NCBI GenBank assembly: GCA_030762175.1
Contig: CM060831.1
Span: forward strand, 77,815,001 to 77,879,000
Source: Metallyticus violacea
Lineage: Eukaryota; Arthropoda; Insecta; Mantodea; Metallyticidae
Reading direction: 5' to 3'
DNA length: 64,000 nucleotides
Position numbers and translations under genes: made by a program. Below are positions 10,857-23,390 of the stretch, in pieces (positions within the stretch are counted from its first letter, which is position 1; every line of letters starts with the position of its first letter). The notes below the pieces were generated by a model, which saw only the letters and a program-made list of their open reading frames with translations, was not told the origin of the DNA and ran no database searches.

Positions 10857-12359
10857 TGTGTGTGCGGTATAACAGCTCCTAAGCGGGGACCTTAACCTCG
10901 TGGGATTCACTATGATGGCTATAAATGAGATCACCAAAAGCTTGTCTCTAATTAAATTGTATTTACAGCGTGTTTGTTTATTAAATGCTATAACATTCAC
11001 ATTTTTTCTTTCAAAATGAGAAAATATCAAACTGTTACGTTGTTATCAAGTCAACGTTATCTGTCGTTGGCTTAGGAATTCCGGATGCCTATTGGTCTGC
11101 TGAGACGTGAGCTTAATCTTATTTCTCTAGATAAAAGTTCCACAAACTTCTAGAAATAGGCGCTAACATTACGGCACTACTAGTATTTCTTCAAATACAT
11201 TTTGAACATTGCAAATTCTGCATAAAGTACTGTTGATAATGCTAACTTTTTCTCTTATCTAACTGTTTAACCTCCTTAGTTTTCCGGCCAGCTGCCTTTA
11301 GGTAAACTAATACTCCCTAGATACCGACAGAGTACACATGCACCATGTACAGGCCCTACCAAAAGCTTAAAGATACCTGCATATATCAATTAAATGCATT
11401 CTTTACTAAATTATTTTGTCCAGCAGCCTTTTGTGTCGTCAAAAAAGCATTATTAAGAGGTACATTAAAAATTATGTAACAGTCATTATTTTTTCCACAA
11501 GTTATGGTATTTCTTCACTTTTAGAAATGTAAAAACTATCCTTTTTTTTATCTTTGTGGGGATATAGCCATGAAAATATATGGGGTACAAATGCATTTTT
11601 TCTGAAGATAAACGCACATAGGTAAGAAACATTTATAAATATAATGTTACTATCATATACTGATTTATCAAAAATTGACACAATGTTGCAACAAATTGGA
11701 AAAAGTGAACTTGAATTGACCATCGTTTATATGGTATGTTGAAAGAACCAGGGAAGTCGGAGCGGTGCCGCTTATTGTGTGCGATGCATAAACAGGCTAT
11801 ACAGAAGCGAGTATTTGATACGCATCTACTTGTAACCACAAAGGTCAGCTCTGAACGGTGGCGGAAACCTAACCGCAGGGGGTTATTAGCACGCTGGTGG
11901 AAACTATTTAACAGCGGCTCCGTTGGTGCTGTGATAACTGAACTCCATTTGCATTTTTAATCTCACGGCGCTAAAAAGACTGTTAAAGTCAACATACCAT
12001 TTAATTTCAATTAATTATTAAGGTATTTATTATTTGTAATTATGAGCCGTCTAATTATAACATTTACAACTAGCTAGTCTAACTTAACCAGGTTTTAATG
12101 TTTTAGTACCTTTTAATAAGTAGAGGTCAAATTGAAGAATATTCTTATTTTATTTTTCATTTTTACTATGCACTTTTATTGGAAGTAGAGTTCATATATA
12201 TTTTAAAACTTTTGTTTGCATTTAGGTAAGGTAATGTCGATGAAATGAATCTGTTAAATGCTCAAGTAACCTATCACGTAATGATGGAAATTCGTCATCG
12301 ATAACTTAGGATAACTCGTCAGCTATTAACGTGCGCATTTACTCATGACCTACAGTGGG
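10857..12359. other. Unassigned AT-rich stretch
   Basis: A GC-richer island at about 11,736-11,960 has a 74-codon plus-strand frame containing RWRKPNRRG and a WWKLFNSGSVG segment, faintly like the helix-turn-helix of a transposase. The match is too weak to call. Nothing else recognised. Confidence 0.4.
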
Positions 12360-13050
12360 GGATGTTGGAGAATATTCAAGAACTTTCGTTTATTATAAAT
12401 CTGCTAGAGTATAGAAACACAATGTACAACGATTTGGAATACAAATAATATTGCAACTGAAGGTACTTTGGTCTTCCCGTAACCAGCTTGGATTTTCCAC
12501 TTCTCGTGTTATGTCGATTCGCTTGTGCATGATTGGTGAATGTTGCCTCATCAGAAAATAAAATGTTGGAAAAGTTAGTTTTGAATTTGTAGTGGAGTCC
12601 ATTGACAAAATTCAACACGCTTCTGAAAATCATCCTCATGAAGGGCTTGGTGTAAGTTAATGTGATATGTGACACTGAAGTATTCGAAGAACGCTCCTTT
12701 GAGAGATTTCCGAATCATATTTCAGTTGGCAATTTCAATCATATTTCAACTGGCAATTGCAGTTAATAGAGCAACTTCCGAATTTTCCCCAGTAGCACTT
12801 CTCATTCGATGGTGTTTTCTTGTGCGACACCTCCCGTTTGGGAGAGTAAGTTCGTAAGTCCTTGATATTTCTAATAGATGGCTGCCTCCTTTCAGGATAT
12901 CGATTGACTGAGAATGATGTCCTTTTAGGTTTGAATTGACAATGATGAGCACTCGTTTGTGTACCGATGTCAACAAGTGAGCATCTGTCTGTAAACAAAT
13001 GAGTTTCCTTCATAGCAACAGAGAGAGAAGCGAAAGTAAGTGAAAAACAT
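12360..13050 (-). pseudogene. DDE transposase relic
   Basis: The minus strand carries ILFSDEATFTNHAQANRHNT at about 12,515-12,575, the first catalytic Asp motif of the insect transposase group that typically reads FSDEATFTNHGxVNRHN, preceded by an LHEDDFQKRVEFCQW-like linker near 12,620. A frame change follows. Upstream, 12,735-13,013 has an open frame with RRQPSIRNIKDL that may belong to the helix-turn-helix region. A 24-bp tandem duplication (ATCATATTTCA plus TTGGCAATT, with its repeat) lies at about 12,712-12,760. Broken; no terminal repeats seen. Confidence 0.6.
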
Positions 13051-13319
13051 TTGTTGTCTTATTTGTCCAATATTTCATCATCTATCACCCCTAGCTGATA
13101 GATGTGCTAGAACGTTTATACTGAAAATTGAATGCTCTTTCCATTCCCGGAAAAAATTACACCATTCCATTTGAAAAAAAACCAAACTGACCTTGAAATA
13201 TCCCTGAGATTGACATTTCAAGGACGAGTTAAGGTCGCTATCTTATGTCCCGCTAAGAGCATTTCAAATTTTGTATAAAGCTTTTTTTTTTCTTTTTCCA
13301 CTTCGTTTCGTAGTAAAAT

Positions 13320-15160
13320 GACTACGACATTATAAATGCCTCACCTGTAACTGGCAATGGGCACCCTTGTGGCACACCTCCATTAACATCTCTACTTCTT
13401 TATTTGTTTTTACTTTTATTCTCGTGTCCAAACATGAACATTGTATTGCTTTGGGTAGATGTTGTGGCAGGGTGTCAAAGCTTTTACATAGTCGATAAAA
13501 ACTATAAGTTGGAATATTGAATTCTCTGTGTTTATCATTTGGTTCATGAGAAAAGCACAGTCTATTTTTTTTTTTTTTTTTTGTCTGAAATCACTTTGTT
13601 CTTCTAAGAGCATATGTTCTACTGTTATACTAAGTCTTTTTGTTATACTTTTGGAATGTATATTTATATCCTAATTCAATCAGACTTATTCCTCTATAGT
13701 TGGAGTATATATGCCGATTAGGATTATAATTGTTTCTTGACAGTCCTCTGGTATATGACCATATTCCCAACAGATGTAAATAAAATGTAAAAATCTACAT
13801 AAAAATATTTTAGGGGCGTATTTGAATAATTCTACATTTGTTTGGTCTGTCCCGGTGCTTAACGATTTTTAAAGGTTTTTAATAACATATGCAGCTCATT
13901 CATTATTAAAGGATCTATAGAGTCCTCATTTATTGCTAATTTTTCTTTTCTTTTTTGGTAATATTTTATAGGGTTTTGTTTGTTTTCCAGCACATCATAT
14001 TCAATATGTGCTGTTAATTTTTCCCAGTTGTTCCTTTTTATTTTCCTTACTTCTTTTGTACTATGGCTGCCTGTCCTTAGTAATTAATAATCTTCTGAGT
14101 GGGAGCTCAAATATTTCAAATACAACTGTTTTTTCTCTTGTATCAGGTTCTTTCATTCCAGAAGTGTAAATATCTGTTATTTTTTCGTTTTCTTCGTTTA
14201 CCCAATGAATCAATTGCTGATTGAATTAATATCCTCTTTATTTCTTTCCATTCTTGATTTAAGTTGCTACATAAGTTAACAAATTAATTGCTCTTTTTTG
14301 GTAAAGTTTTCTTATACTTTCGTCCATTAACGGATTAACTTTAAATTTTCTTCTGGAACTATTGGCACTCCTGTTTTTTTTTGGCTTTAGCCATGTAATA
14401 GGCACGACTACTTTGGAAATCAGCGGATAATAATCGCAGTTTATATCATATTCTCTACAAACTGGGGTATTTACATGAGGTGCTATTTTCTTATTAGCAA
14501 TTCCTCCTACCTCTGACTGTCCAATGTACTTATGCCTGAAAAATGTATTAGTTATCTTAAGTTCGTCTAAAGTAGCAAAACCAATGAAGTGCTTGTTCTT
14601 TATTTCCCAGCTATTACACACTCTAGCGTTCAAGTCACCGGCACTAACATAGTTATATATGCCATGTACTTAAATTTGTTTGAAAGTCATAAAATTCAGT
14701 TATCTCATACTGGGGCATATACTCTTAATATTATCAGAGTTCCCCACCTTTGTTGCATTAACCGTTCCTTTGTACATTTGCAATGGTGTGTTTTATTTTT
14801 GGACCAGTAGAACTCCAGCTTTGCTCTGTATCTACTCCACGGTATATAATATTTTAATTACAAAGAACCTCTTAACTTTCTCTTCGCTTTGCTTATGATG
14901 GCTATATCTATCATACTTTCGCTCCTTTCAATTTATTTTCTAGGTCTATTTCTTTATTTAAGATTCCATTAGCATTCCAAACAACTATTTTCAATAAATT
15001 TTGAAATTTCATAGTCCTATTCTTTGCTTGAGTCGCCATAGAAAAAGCACTCCGATTATTCTTTATGTGGACATTATGAATAAGAAAACTTTTACATGAT
15101 CGGGTTACCAGCCCAGCATTAGACCCCACACTAGAAGGCCAGGTTTTATTTCGGAGTACC
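13320..15160 (-). mobile_element. Non-LTR retrotransposon (LINE) relic: endonuclease and reverse transcriptase
   Basis: On the minus strand, in order: KIVVWNANGILN at 14,960-14,990 (start of an APE-type endonuclease); LNARVCNSWEI near 14,620 and FATLDELKITNTFFRHKYIG near 14,530-14,580; a YDINCDYYPLISKVVVP segment near 14,410-14,460; NYRGISLIELGYK near 13,690 (reverse-transcriptase finger motif); MLLEEQSDFRQK near 13,590-13,610; FIDYVKA near 13,480-13,500; and GVPQGCPL near 13,370. LINEs copy their RNA into nicked DNA with these two activities. The spacing between domains is too short, frames shift, a poly(A) run on the coding strand interrupts the QSDFRQ segment, and the YxDD catalytic segment is missing. 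The layout resembles RTE-like insect LINEs; clade moderate. Confidence 0.8.
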
Positions 15161-15226
15161 CTCTCCTAGATAGATTGCCAACAAAGGCTTAGGATTCTAC
15201 CCTTGAGTTTCAGTTTTATGGCGCTG

Positions 15227-15286
<60 letters not shown>
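15227..15286. repeat. (AAT)n microsatellite
   Basis: About 20 uninterrupted units. Confidence 0.95.
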
Positions 15287-15559
15287 GCGCGGTCAAGTAA
15301 AGTAATACCTTGTAAAAAAGCTCGTAAAATAAAGACGTTTAATTAAGCAGAGTTCGTTTAGTTTTTGAAAAAATTGACAAATTTCAAGCACTTTATATAA
15401 TTCCGTAAGCGCCTCCTGTTCATTAGTTACATTAGAAAAATATCCGATTGGTTAGATACAATATACATCTTCCACAAATATCATATCCAGTTTAAGGAAT
15501 ATGCATGTACATTTTAAACGTGAGAGTTGCACTTAATAGCGAGATATTATAAAACATGC

Positions 15560-15745
15560 CACATTCGAATGATTAGGTCCTCGCCTTCAATTGTGACATC
15601 ACGGGCTCGATTCTACCGGCTATAAAACTATGTCTGGAAAGTTTCCTCGGTATTGACAAGTAGCTCCGTTTTCTTAATTCTCCCCTGGATGTAGTTTCGC
15701 CATCAATCATGTACATACATAGAAAGTGCCACCTGGTTATTGAAC
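15560..15745 (+). mobile_element. Possible tRNA-derived SINE fragment
   Basis: GATTAGGTCCTCGCC followed about 30 bases later by GGGCTCGATTCTACC resembles the A and B boxes of a tRNA promoter, followed by a SINE-like body (TTTCCTCGGTATTGAC, CCCCTGGATG). It has no close relative elsewhere in the window and no clear target duplication. Low confidence. Confidence 0.3.
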
Positions 15746-16545
15746 ACCAAAGGATATCACTTATCGGAATTTATAAGTAATAAAATTAGAATAAAAAGGA
15801 ATAAAGCTATGTTTGTACTGAAATGTAGACAACAGGGTGGAGGGTTTACAATAAATTACGAGCTACAAACCACCCTCTCCCTTTACGCCTGTCACTAATC
15901 AGTTCTTGTTTACCTGACGGGCAGTGGCTCATAGTTTGTGTTTGAGTGTATTTAGTTTGGTGTCAAGTACTTAAGAACTCCTATGCGTACTTGTCAATAG
16001 TAGATAAATTTCATCGCTGTCTACATTCTGCTTTGTGAGTTGCACTTATGGAGCAACCCTGCAGCTTGGTAAAACAAATAACGTCCTTTAACGTACACAA
16101 TACGATGTTAAGTTTAATTCCTATACATATGTGCAGTCCACTAATTCAGAAATAAATACACACTTAGAGCTTTATCTACAGAGGGATCCAATGAAATGTG
16201 AACCAACTTGCGATGTTTGCCATTAGACGAGAGCGGCGCTCATTGCAGCCTGCAGGTATCGTAGAGTGGCGCTGGCAGAACCGTACAACAGTTTCCTTAA
16301 CTATACTCAAACACTATACTTACCAATTTCATGAACGGAGATGCTGAAAATGGCCACCGTCGTTTTCCATACATTTTTGGCATCTTTTTACAGACTCTCT
16401 TTGTTAGCATTTCTAACGGACTAGTTTCATTAAATTCTTTGTTAATTAGGATTTTCCAATAATGGAATGTTCTACAATTAATAAATTAATTTTAAAAGTA
16501 CAGGACTATAACTAATAAACTCATTTGAAAATTTATCGAAATGAG
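15745..16545. other. Unassigned stretch
   Basis: No gene recognised. The part at about 16,180-16,390 resembles, on the minus strand, the C-terminal and 3' end of insect DDE transposons, but without a catalytic motif I do not call it. Confidence 0.4.
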
Positions 16546-16549
16546 GCAA

Positions 16550-17330
16550 AACTTTCAGAAATTGTTTTTATTTTCAACATTGTCTCCCTAGACACTAATG
16601 CGCTTTGTTTAGCGATGCTCCAAAAGTAAAATTCCCACAGGCCTGCAAAATACGCCTCAACTGATGAGTTAAGCCCTTCATCAGTGAGAAATTTCTTTCC
16701 ACTAAGGAATTTTCTCAGTTAAGGGAACAGATGGGAGTCCTATGGAGCCAAGCCAGGAGAAAAAGGACTGGAAGCAAATCCTGCCCCAATTCATTGATTT
16801 TTCGCCATAGCAATGACACACGTGTGAGGACGAGCATTGTCTGGGTGCAATATGACTTTTTCTTATAGCGCAGGTCCAAATGTTAGCATTATACGCTTCC
16901 CATGTTCCAATAGGAAGACAATCAATTATCAGTACACCCTTAGCATGCAGAAAACCGACACCACAATCTCCCTGCAGATTTCACACACATGGCGGTGGAG
17001 AATCGTGATGTTTTATTTCAGGTGTGAAGTAATTCACCCATGTTTCATCATAGGCCACAAACTTTACTGAAAGATTTGCTTTTAATCCTGAATAAGCAGT
17101 CGCACCAACCTCTTGCCGATAATTTTTTCAAGCACAATTCCTCCCTCAAAATTCAAAATAGGCGCTCCACTGAAATGCTCAGAGCTTCAGCAATAATGAG
17201 CGATTCTCTAAAACTACGTTATCACTTTATCGTTTTGTTTGACGTTGTGACATCTTCCACGGTTCGTTTAAATTATATAGTGCACTATGATGTTGAAGAA
17301 TCCTCTTTACCAAGTGCTTAATAATCGCAC
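16550..17330 (-). mobile_element. Mariner transposase relic
   Basis: Minus-strand frames give YDETWVNYFTPEIKHHDS near 17,000-17,055 (first catalytic motif), a GCGVGFLHAKGVLIIDCLP segment near 16,930, the second Asp motif DNARPHTCVIAMAKINELG split over two frames near 16,780-16,850, then LPSVPLTEKIP and KEISH near 16,700, and a C-terminal part towards 16,560. The N-terminal portion towards 17,330 is weak. It differs enough from M2 and from the 641-2,610 element to be a separate family. Many stops; no terminal repeats identified. Confidence 0.7.
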
Positions 17331-18257
17331 GATATTTGGTATACACTGCAATAGCTACAGCTACCACGGTTATTAATGTTTTCTATGGAAGATGACGCTT
17401 ATTAATAACAAAATTGCTGCAGTCTGTGAAAAACTTTTCAAATGATTTTTGAGCGTTCCTAAACATAACATTCACAAGCTTACTTATTAATGAGAGTACA
17501 TCTAATAGCATTTTTGAAAGAAATATTTTATTAGCAGATGAATTTTACGCATAAGCTACATTTTTATAGGGAAAATACATAAATGATAAACTTAACAATC
17601 ATTTTTAATGTAAAAGAACGTGACAATGGCGAAGTCTAACGGGATGTGAACAACGCTAATGTTCAAGAGACGAAAACGGCAGTTACACGTAACACTATAT
17701 TTAAAACAAATGATCAACGCGACCGCTAAGTGAGATAAATCGTGTAGAAGAGAACGACACTGCCAGACACAGAGGCTGTCTCATCAAGAAAGAGAAACTA
17801 ATACATCAACAACTTGTGCGCAACAACGAAATAATGAGGCAGGGAAGTAGATAGTGTTGAGGTCTAAAGCCCCTCTGCAGGAATCTGATAATTGCATTTC
17901 TTCCTACCTCCTCAGAAAAACAAAGCATTTTTCTAGCATTGGGGCTATAAATACAGAAGTGGGCTACAATTTAGGAGTCCCCCTGAAACAATGTTGACTC
18001 AAAGTGAGTTTTTTTGAGATGTACTACACACAGTGTGATAGAGTTGCTAAACTCAATAACGTGATAAGCATATTTTTGTTAGAAAATCGCATTCCTGAAA
18101 ATATCGTACAGCATCAGCATGGATCTCACCAAAAGCGTGGAAGTGTCTTTATCTGCCGGGAGGGGGCTGGGATTCAATATAAATGAATGGAAATGTGCTC
18201 GCTCAAGAAACAGCGGAGAGCATTAAGGGAAATAAATCAACGCCAAGCCGCATACTA
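17330..18257. other. Unassigned AT-rich stretch
   Basis: No recognisable protein, RNA or repeat signature on either strand. Confidence 0.5.
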
Positions 18258-18490
18258 ATAGATCTTTGTTTGTTTTATTTACGGACGCTCTCTTTAACAT
18301 CAACGTATTAATGTATGAGTATTTTCATCATATCATAAAGTTGTACCTGAAATGACAATGTTTCTGATGTCACAAAAATAATAAAGCTTTTGTGCATTCA
18401 TTTATAGCTTTTCGCACCCTCGTTCAATCAGTTACCGTAGTTCACGATTATCTAGTTAAAGAGCGTCCATAAATAAAAATAAAAGATTAT
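18258..18490. repeat. Foldback made of two inverted SINE A tails
   Basis: The left arm (about 18,258-18,297, minus sense) and right arm (about 18,453-18,490, plus sense) both carry the SINE A 3' end GTTAAAGAGCGTCC or its complement plus the A-rich tail and an AGAT-containing flank. The 155 bp between them show no SINE body. The arms would pair over about 35 bp with a few mismatches. Confidence 0.6.
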
Positions 18491-18718
18491 CTAACCTCCG
18501 TCCCTCCCCCCACAAACATTTGAAATTAAATCACAGGCAGGTCGTGCGCTATGTATTGCCCATCATGATGAACATTAATTATACCGACGTGGGCGTTTAC
18601 ATAGACTCAGATCCAGATTGGAATATCCAAGTAGCTCACGCGAAATAAAATGTTTTCCTTTATTAACACATTAAAATATGTTGCAAAATATCTACGTCGA
18701 CTGTTCAATAAAAAATTA

Positions 18719-19690
18719 TCAATATTTTTATAGGTACAATTTCTCGTATTAAAATTTAACTTTACAATCATTTGTTAACTTAATGTATATGTGGTATAAG
18801 GTTAACTGTTGGCATTTCCGGTTCCCGCCTTGAGAGGTGAGCAAGTTGAAACATGTTCAGTTTCGCCTACAGCATAAGGGAGATGATACGCTGCTGTAAA
18901 ATTCTGCTTTCGTCTCAACAAATCTTCAACTGAGGCCTACCATACAGCACAGCTCGAAGATTAAAATGCTTAAAGAAAGAAAGTAATGGGCTTCAGTCTG
19001 TGCTCTAAAGAAAACGTCTTGTGATACAGAATCGTCGGATAAAATTAACAGCACTTTCAGAAATGTTGAACCCTTTACGATTGTCTTCCTTACATTGATA
19101 AGTGAAAAGTTACGCATGAGACGTGTTTGTGCGTGCAGGCTACAGGAAGATGCGGAGTTTCTTTCAAGGTAATCGTAGCTGACGAAATTCGACTTCATTT
19201 CGAGCCTGAGAACCAACAGCAAAGGTCGTGTTAAATCTTCATCATCAACATAAAAAAGTTATGGACATCTTATTCTTCACTAGCATTTGTACCTGCACGC
19301 ACAACTGCATCTGTGCGGAGACATGCTGAAAGCTCTGCAAGACAAGGCCACAATTCCTTACAACAAGCTGAAAACTGTGCCATGATACTGCACGACCGCA
19401 AATCCCAAATGTTGTTGCTGAATATCTCACAAAAATTCATGTAAAACGTTCCCTCACCCTTCTTATAGTTCAGACTTTTTTTCCTTTTCCACAAATTGAA
19501 GAAACACTGTGTAGGAGGCATTTGCATCATCAGTGGTAGTGATGTAGGCCAGGGAGACGATTCTGACAATGTACTGGTGCATCCAACTTTGAGAAAGATC
19601 GTCAAACTTATGATGAGCAAAGGTATGTTGTCAAATTCTTTATTGAACGGCCCTCAAACTCTTAATCTCAAAACTTGAGTCTAACAATCT
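18719..19690 (+). mobile_element. Mariner relic, family M2, plus strand
   Basis: The 5' end near 18,719-18,770 (AATATTTTTATAGG, then AATTTCTCGTATTAAAAT) matches in reverse complement the outer ends of the M2 copies at 31.5 and 57.6 kb. Plus-strand translation then gives KLRMRRVC and LQEDAEFLS near 19,100-19,160, a MLKALQDKATIP segment near 19,320, the second catalytic region HDTARPQIPNVVAEYLTKI near 19,390-19,440 (Asp retained, Asn replaced by Thr), then FFPFPQIEE-like sequence for the FLFPKLKK motif and a degraded C-terminus. DETW is degraded. Frames shift repeatedly. It is the only M2 copy here on the plus strand. Confidence 0.75.
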
Positions 19691-20360
19691 TGTAGGCTCG
19701 AGAAGTTTACTAAGTTTGAATAAAGAATCGGGTTCTAGTTATTAGATCCCCTTTAGCACCACTTTGAATCCTAAATGGGGAAGGAAGAAAACTTCCTGTG
19801 TTCTTGCTGCGCATGTCATAAGAACTGCTAATAATTACACACAAGTGCAGAAGTGAGAAGAGAGAGGCGCATGCTAATTGCCGCTAAGAGGGTTCGGATA
19901 ATGAGAATGCTTCTAAGTTTTCGGTTACGCCGCATCCTTATATCCTTACTCGCAGTTTAAAGAAAACGAGAATCGCGAAGAACTTGAGCGAGCGCGAAAG
20001 AACTTCCACAGCGCGCACACAGTTCGTTAGCGCAACAAACTGATGCCTAGACTGGAATTCAAATCATGCCTTCATTTTAAGTTACAAGGAGCTGCCGCTG
20101 AGCAAAATAATGTGAGCCTAAATATTTACTGTAGTGCGTTCGGAAGAATGTCCGTTAGTGACGCTTGCTTAAGTCTTGTGCTTTAACCCGATGGTGGCAG
20201 GAGTTCTCGTGTGAACAGACAACATGAAGGTTACACCTTCTCTCCAACTCGGAAAAAAGGTATGTAGTAATTGTGTTTGATAGAATAATGTGATGTAGTG
20301 AAAGTTTTGATACTTTTATTTTCCTGTACATTGAGGCATTGTCTGAGTATTTCACAAGTC
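19690..20360. other. Unassigned stretch
   Basis: No gene or repeat recognised; a GC-richer part near 19,950-20,060 has no open frame of note. Confidence 0.5.
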
Positions 20361-20870
20361 CTGAAAAACAACATCATTAACTTCTTTGGGGCTGCAGTCA
20401 TCCTCTTTTTACAGCTTCATCGTCGGGAAAATGTTCATCCGAAATATAGTGTATAACAGGGCCGGTCAAATGGAAGTCGCTTGGAGCAAGGTCGGGGCTA
20501 TATGGGGGATGCTCGAGGACTTAACATTTTTGTAACGTCTCATTTATCTTGTTGGCATTATGAGGACGTGTGTTATCATGTAAGAGCAACACGCTTTTGG
20601 TCGCTTCCGTTGAAGGCCTTACAAATTTCCCTGAGGATTTACAGTATTTACTGTTGAACCTTGAGGATGAAATGCGGTAAGCAATATGTCTTCGTGATTC
20701 CAGAAGACTGAGTATTATTTTCCCGGCGGATGGTGTAACTTTACTCTTCTTTCTTTTTTCGCAGGCGACGCAGAACATGTGCAGCACATTGACACACTGT
20801 TTGTCCTGAGCTGGTAATGGTGAACCTGTAACGATTTGGGTTAGCATATCCAGGTAGCGATTCCGATGCT
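20360..20870 (-). mobile_element. Mariner transposase relic, C-terminal half
   Basis: A 108-codon minus-strand frame contains KKSKVTPSAGKIILSLL, then SVLLLHDNTRPHNANKINET (second catalytic Asp retained), followed after a frame change near 20,520 by VLEHPPYSP-like sequence and a degraded FHLxGPVIHYIS stretch with DEHFPDDEAVKR. The order and spacing are those of a mariner core from the middle to the C-terminus. The first catalytic motif near 20,830 is eroded (IVTGS in place of IVTGDE). Fragment only. Confidence 0.75.
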
Positions 20871-22080
20871 ATAATGCCAGACTCATCATTTGAATTTTGT
20901 GTTGTGGAGTTGGTATGCGCAGCAAATTAGTGAAAACCTAAACCGTCATGCATTACGGCGTGTGAACCACCAACAGCAACCGTTACAGTACCTATAGTTA
21001 CACTCACCTTAGATGGAAAGAATTTCTATTTGAATATTTTTTTTTTTTTCTATTCAGTTTGTCCACAAAAATGGCATGACGGAGAGTTGCTCGAGGGTTG
21101 TATACTCACAGATGCGCCGTCATTTTGCAAGTGCTGTTTCGCTATTGCAAACATCGAACGTCAGCAACTGTCACCTGGTTGGAATAGCCTCATTCAAATA
21201 TGTAGTACTCCGTATACTCACTTAATTACTTACACAAGGGTCGTGACAATGCAACGTTAATGTAAAACTTGTTGTAAAAAGTGCATCAAACGTATTGGTG
21301 ATATTGAAACGAGTCAGCAGTTTTCAAGAACACTAGTAATTATTCTGGACCGCAGTATTTCGTTCTGCTTAAGCAAAAACTCGACACACAATTAAGAATT
21401 TCTCTACTGCTTGCTCATATCAAGCAACGTTCAAATTCTGTTAACCCGGTTTTTTTAATGTTTTCTTAGAAATAAATTCACAACTTTTATCAGCAAATTT
21501 ACTGATAACAACTGTAACGCTGTTGACGATTGCGTTGTGAATATAAAGAAAAATATTTTGAATTCTCAAACCTCTTATCAAATTCGAGTTTAAAATCCCG
21601 AAATATGGAAATTGCAGTATTTACGTGTAGCTGCCTGGGTAAAGTTGTTTGCCCGTAATTGTTTCATTTAGAATGCGGAAAAAGATCATATATGTTGTTA
21701 TTCTTTCCCTTGCAGACAATATCAACTAAAATGCAAAGCCACAGACCCGTCATATTCTGAATTTAACGACTTGAGAAGTTCCTGAAACTGTCTTTTGACT
21801 CTATAAATTTTGCTTCATAGATAATTGCTTTCATGACAAGTCCATTTTGGAGAAATTTGGGAAACAAGTTCTCTAATGAACAGGAAATCAATGATAAAAA
21901 ACTGATTAGAAAACCGAACCCCATGCTAATATGCGATGCTACCACAATGTACAATGGAACTCTGAAAAAACCTTGCCAAGCACACAACTTAACGTTTAAC
22001 TTTGTTCGGAAAACCTGACCGACAGTTTTCTGTCAATGTCAGATCACGCGTGCGGGGCTACAGTAAACTGTGACCATTTG
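20870..22080. other. Unassigned AT-rich stretch
   Basis: No coding or repeat signature recognised. Confidence 0.5.
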
Positions 22081-22097
22081 CTGTGGAGGAAATGAAT

Positions 22098-22378
22098 GAA
22101 TAGTGTTTAACGCCCGTTTTTGCTACAGAGGCACCACAGGCGATGGACGCTGATGATACATGAGATGAAATGTTATACTGGAAAAGGATTTTTATATATA
22201 TTTTTAAGGAAGGAATCGTTCCAGGCCTAAGCTTAGGGTACCTCCCCGGCATTGCCATTTATGAGGACTGAGGAAAACCTGGAAAAAACCTCAGTCAGGG
22301 AGGGCGGTCCTGGCGGTATTCGAACCCAGACCTCCCGCTCACGAGTCCGCGCCTTAACGGCCACTCGTGGCGGTCATG
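22098..22378 (-). mobile_element. SINE family B, full-length copy
   Basis: The minus strand reads a head with TTAAGGCGCGGACTCGTGAG and the B box GGTCTGGGTTCGAATACC, body AGGTTTTCCTCAGTCC and GGTACCCTAAGCTTAGGCC, and 3' end GGGCGTTAAACACT. Flanks 22,081-22,097 and 22,379-22,395 match at 13 of 17 positions and are probably an aged target duplication. Confidence 0.85.
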
Positions 22379-22589
22379 CTGCGGTGGAAGGGAATTAAAA
22401 AAAATTATATGAACTGCGGCACTTGCCTTGAATACACGCTCCTAGTCATGGCATTTTACACCTTCATTTCGTCCTCAATCATATTGAACATGTATGGGCC
22501 AAGACCGACCATATTTACCTACCCAATAAGAAAAAGAAGAAGAAAAAGAAAATAAAGGCGGCCGAAGTCGCCGTACTACTGCTACGAAA

Positions 22590-23385
22590 CATTTAAGCAG
22601 TATTGTGTCTACAAGATGACATTATTTATCAGTACAAAATATTTCAAAACTTTTAAGAATTTGAAATTGTTTACAAACAGTATTTCTCATATATAACCGA
22701 AATATAAAATAATATACATTATAAACTTTCCCACAGGTAGGCACAAAAATCTTTATAAAATACAGGAACTTCGAAATTACTGAATACCTTGGAATAAATC
22801 GACATAGATGGAACAGAATTATATTTATTATTGTCTATTTTAATGAAAAATTTTCCTTGGCAATATTTATAAATAAGTGTACCTATCTTGTCTTAACCTC
22901 ACTTGCAAAGGAGCCAAAATATAATATTCTGCTCACACCATTCATTAAAACTCTCTTCATCTCACACCAAAATTCGCTTCATACGTTCTTCCATCTTTCC
23001 TTTTATTGCTAACTCTCGCTGTCACCTATGATGGTAGATTTAGGGAAATTGCACAAGAAAATGTACTCCCGAATTACAAATTGTGATATGAAATGTTTAA
23101 TACACACTACAACTTCATCATTAACTTAAAACGTTGCATGGTGTATACTCTTTCTCCATTCCTTTAAATACTGCTATTTAGATATTATGCAGTGCAATGC
23201 CATAATTAAAACATACAAGAGCAACCCGCGTTGTACTAACACTTTCTGTTAAAAAGTTCACGGTGTGATTTGACTAAATCAACAATAACTTAATAAAAAA
23301 CAAAAAAATAACACACTACGGTTGATTTATTTCTAACTATAAACAGGTAACTGCAACGAATCAAATTAACAAAGTCATGCAATTA
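22590..23385. repeat. Unclassified dispersed repeat, copy 1
   Basis: It shares long diverged blocks in direct orientation with 49,020-50,545: 22,590-22,680 with 49,020-49,110 (shared TACAAGATGACATTATTTAT), and 22,800-23,385 with 49,930-50,545 (shared CTGCTCACACC, ATGATGGTAGATT and AACTATAAAC). On the minus strand both copies show traces of the same frame (NLPS, then SNxRKDxR, then RYTxL), so the ancestor was probably protein-coding. I do not recognise the protein. Confidence 0.65.
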
Positions 23386-23390
23386 AAAGC

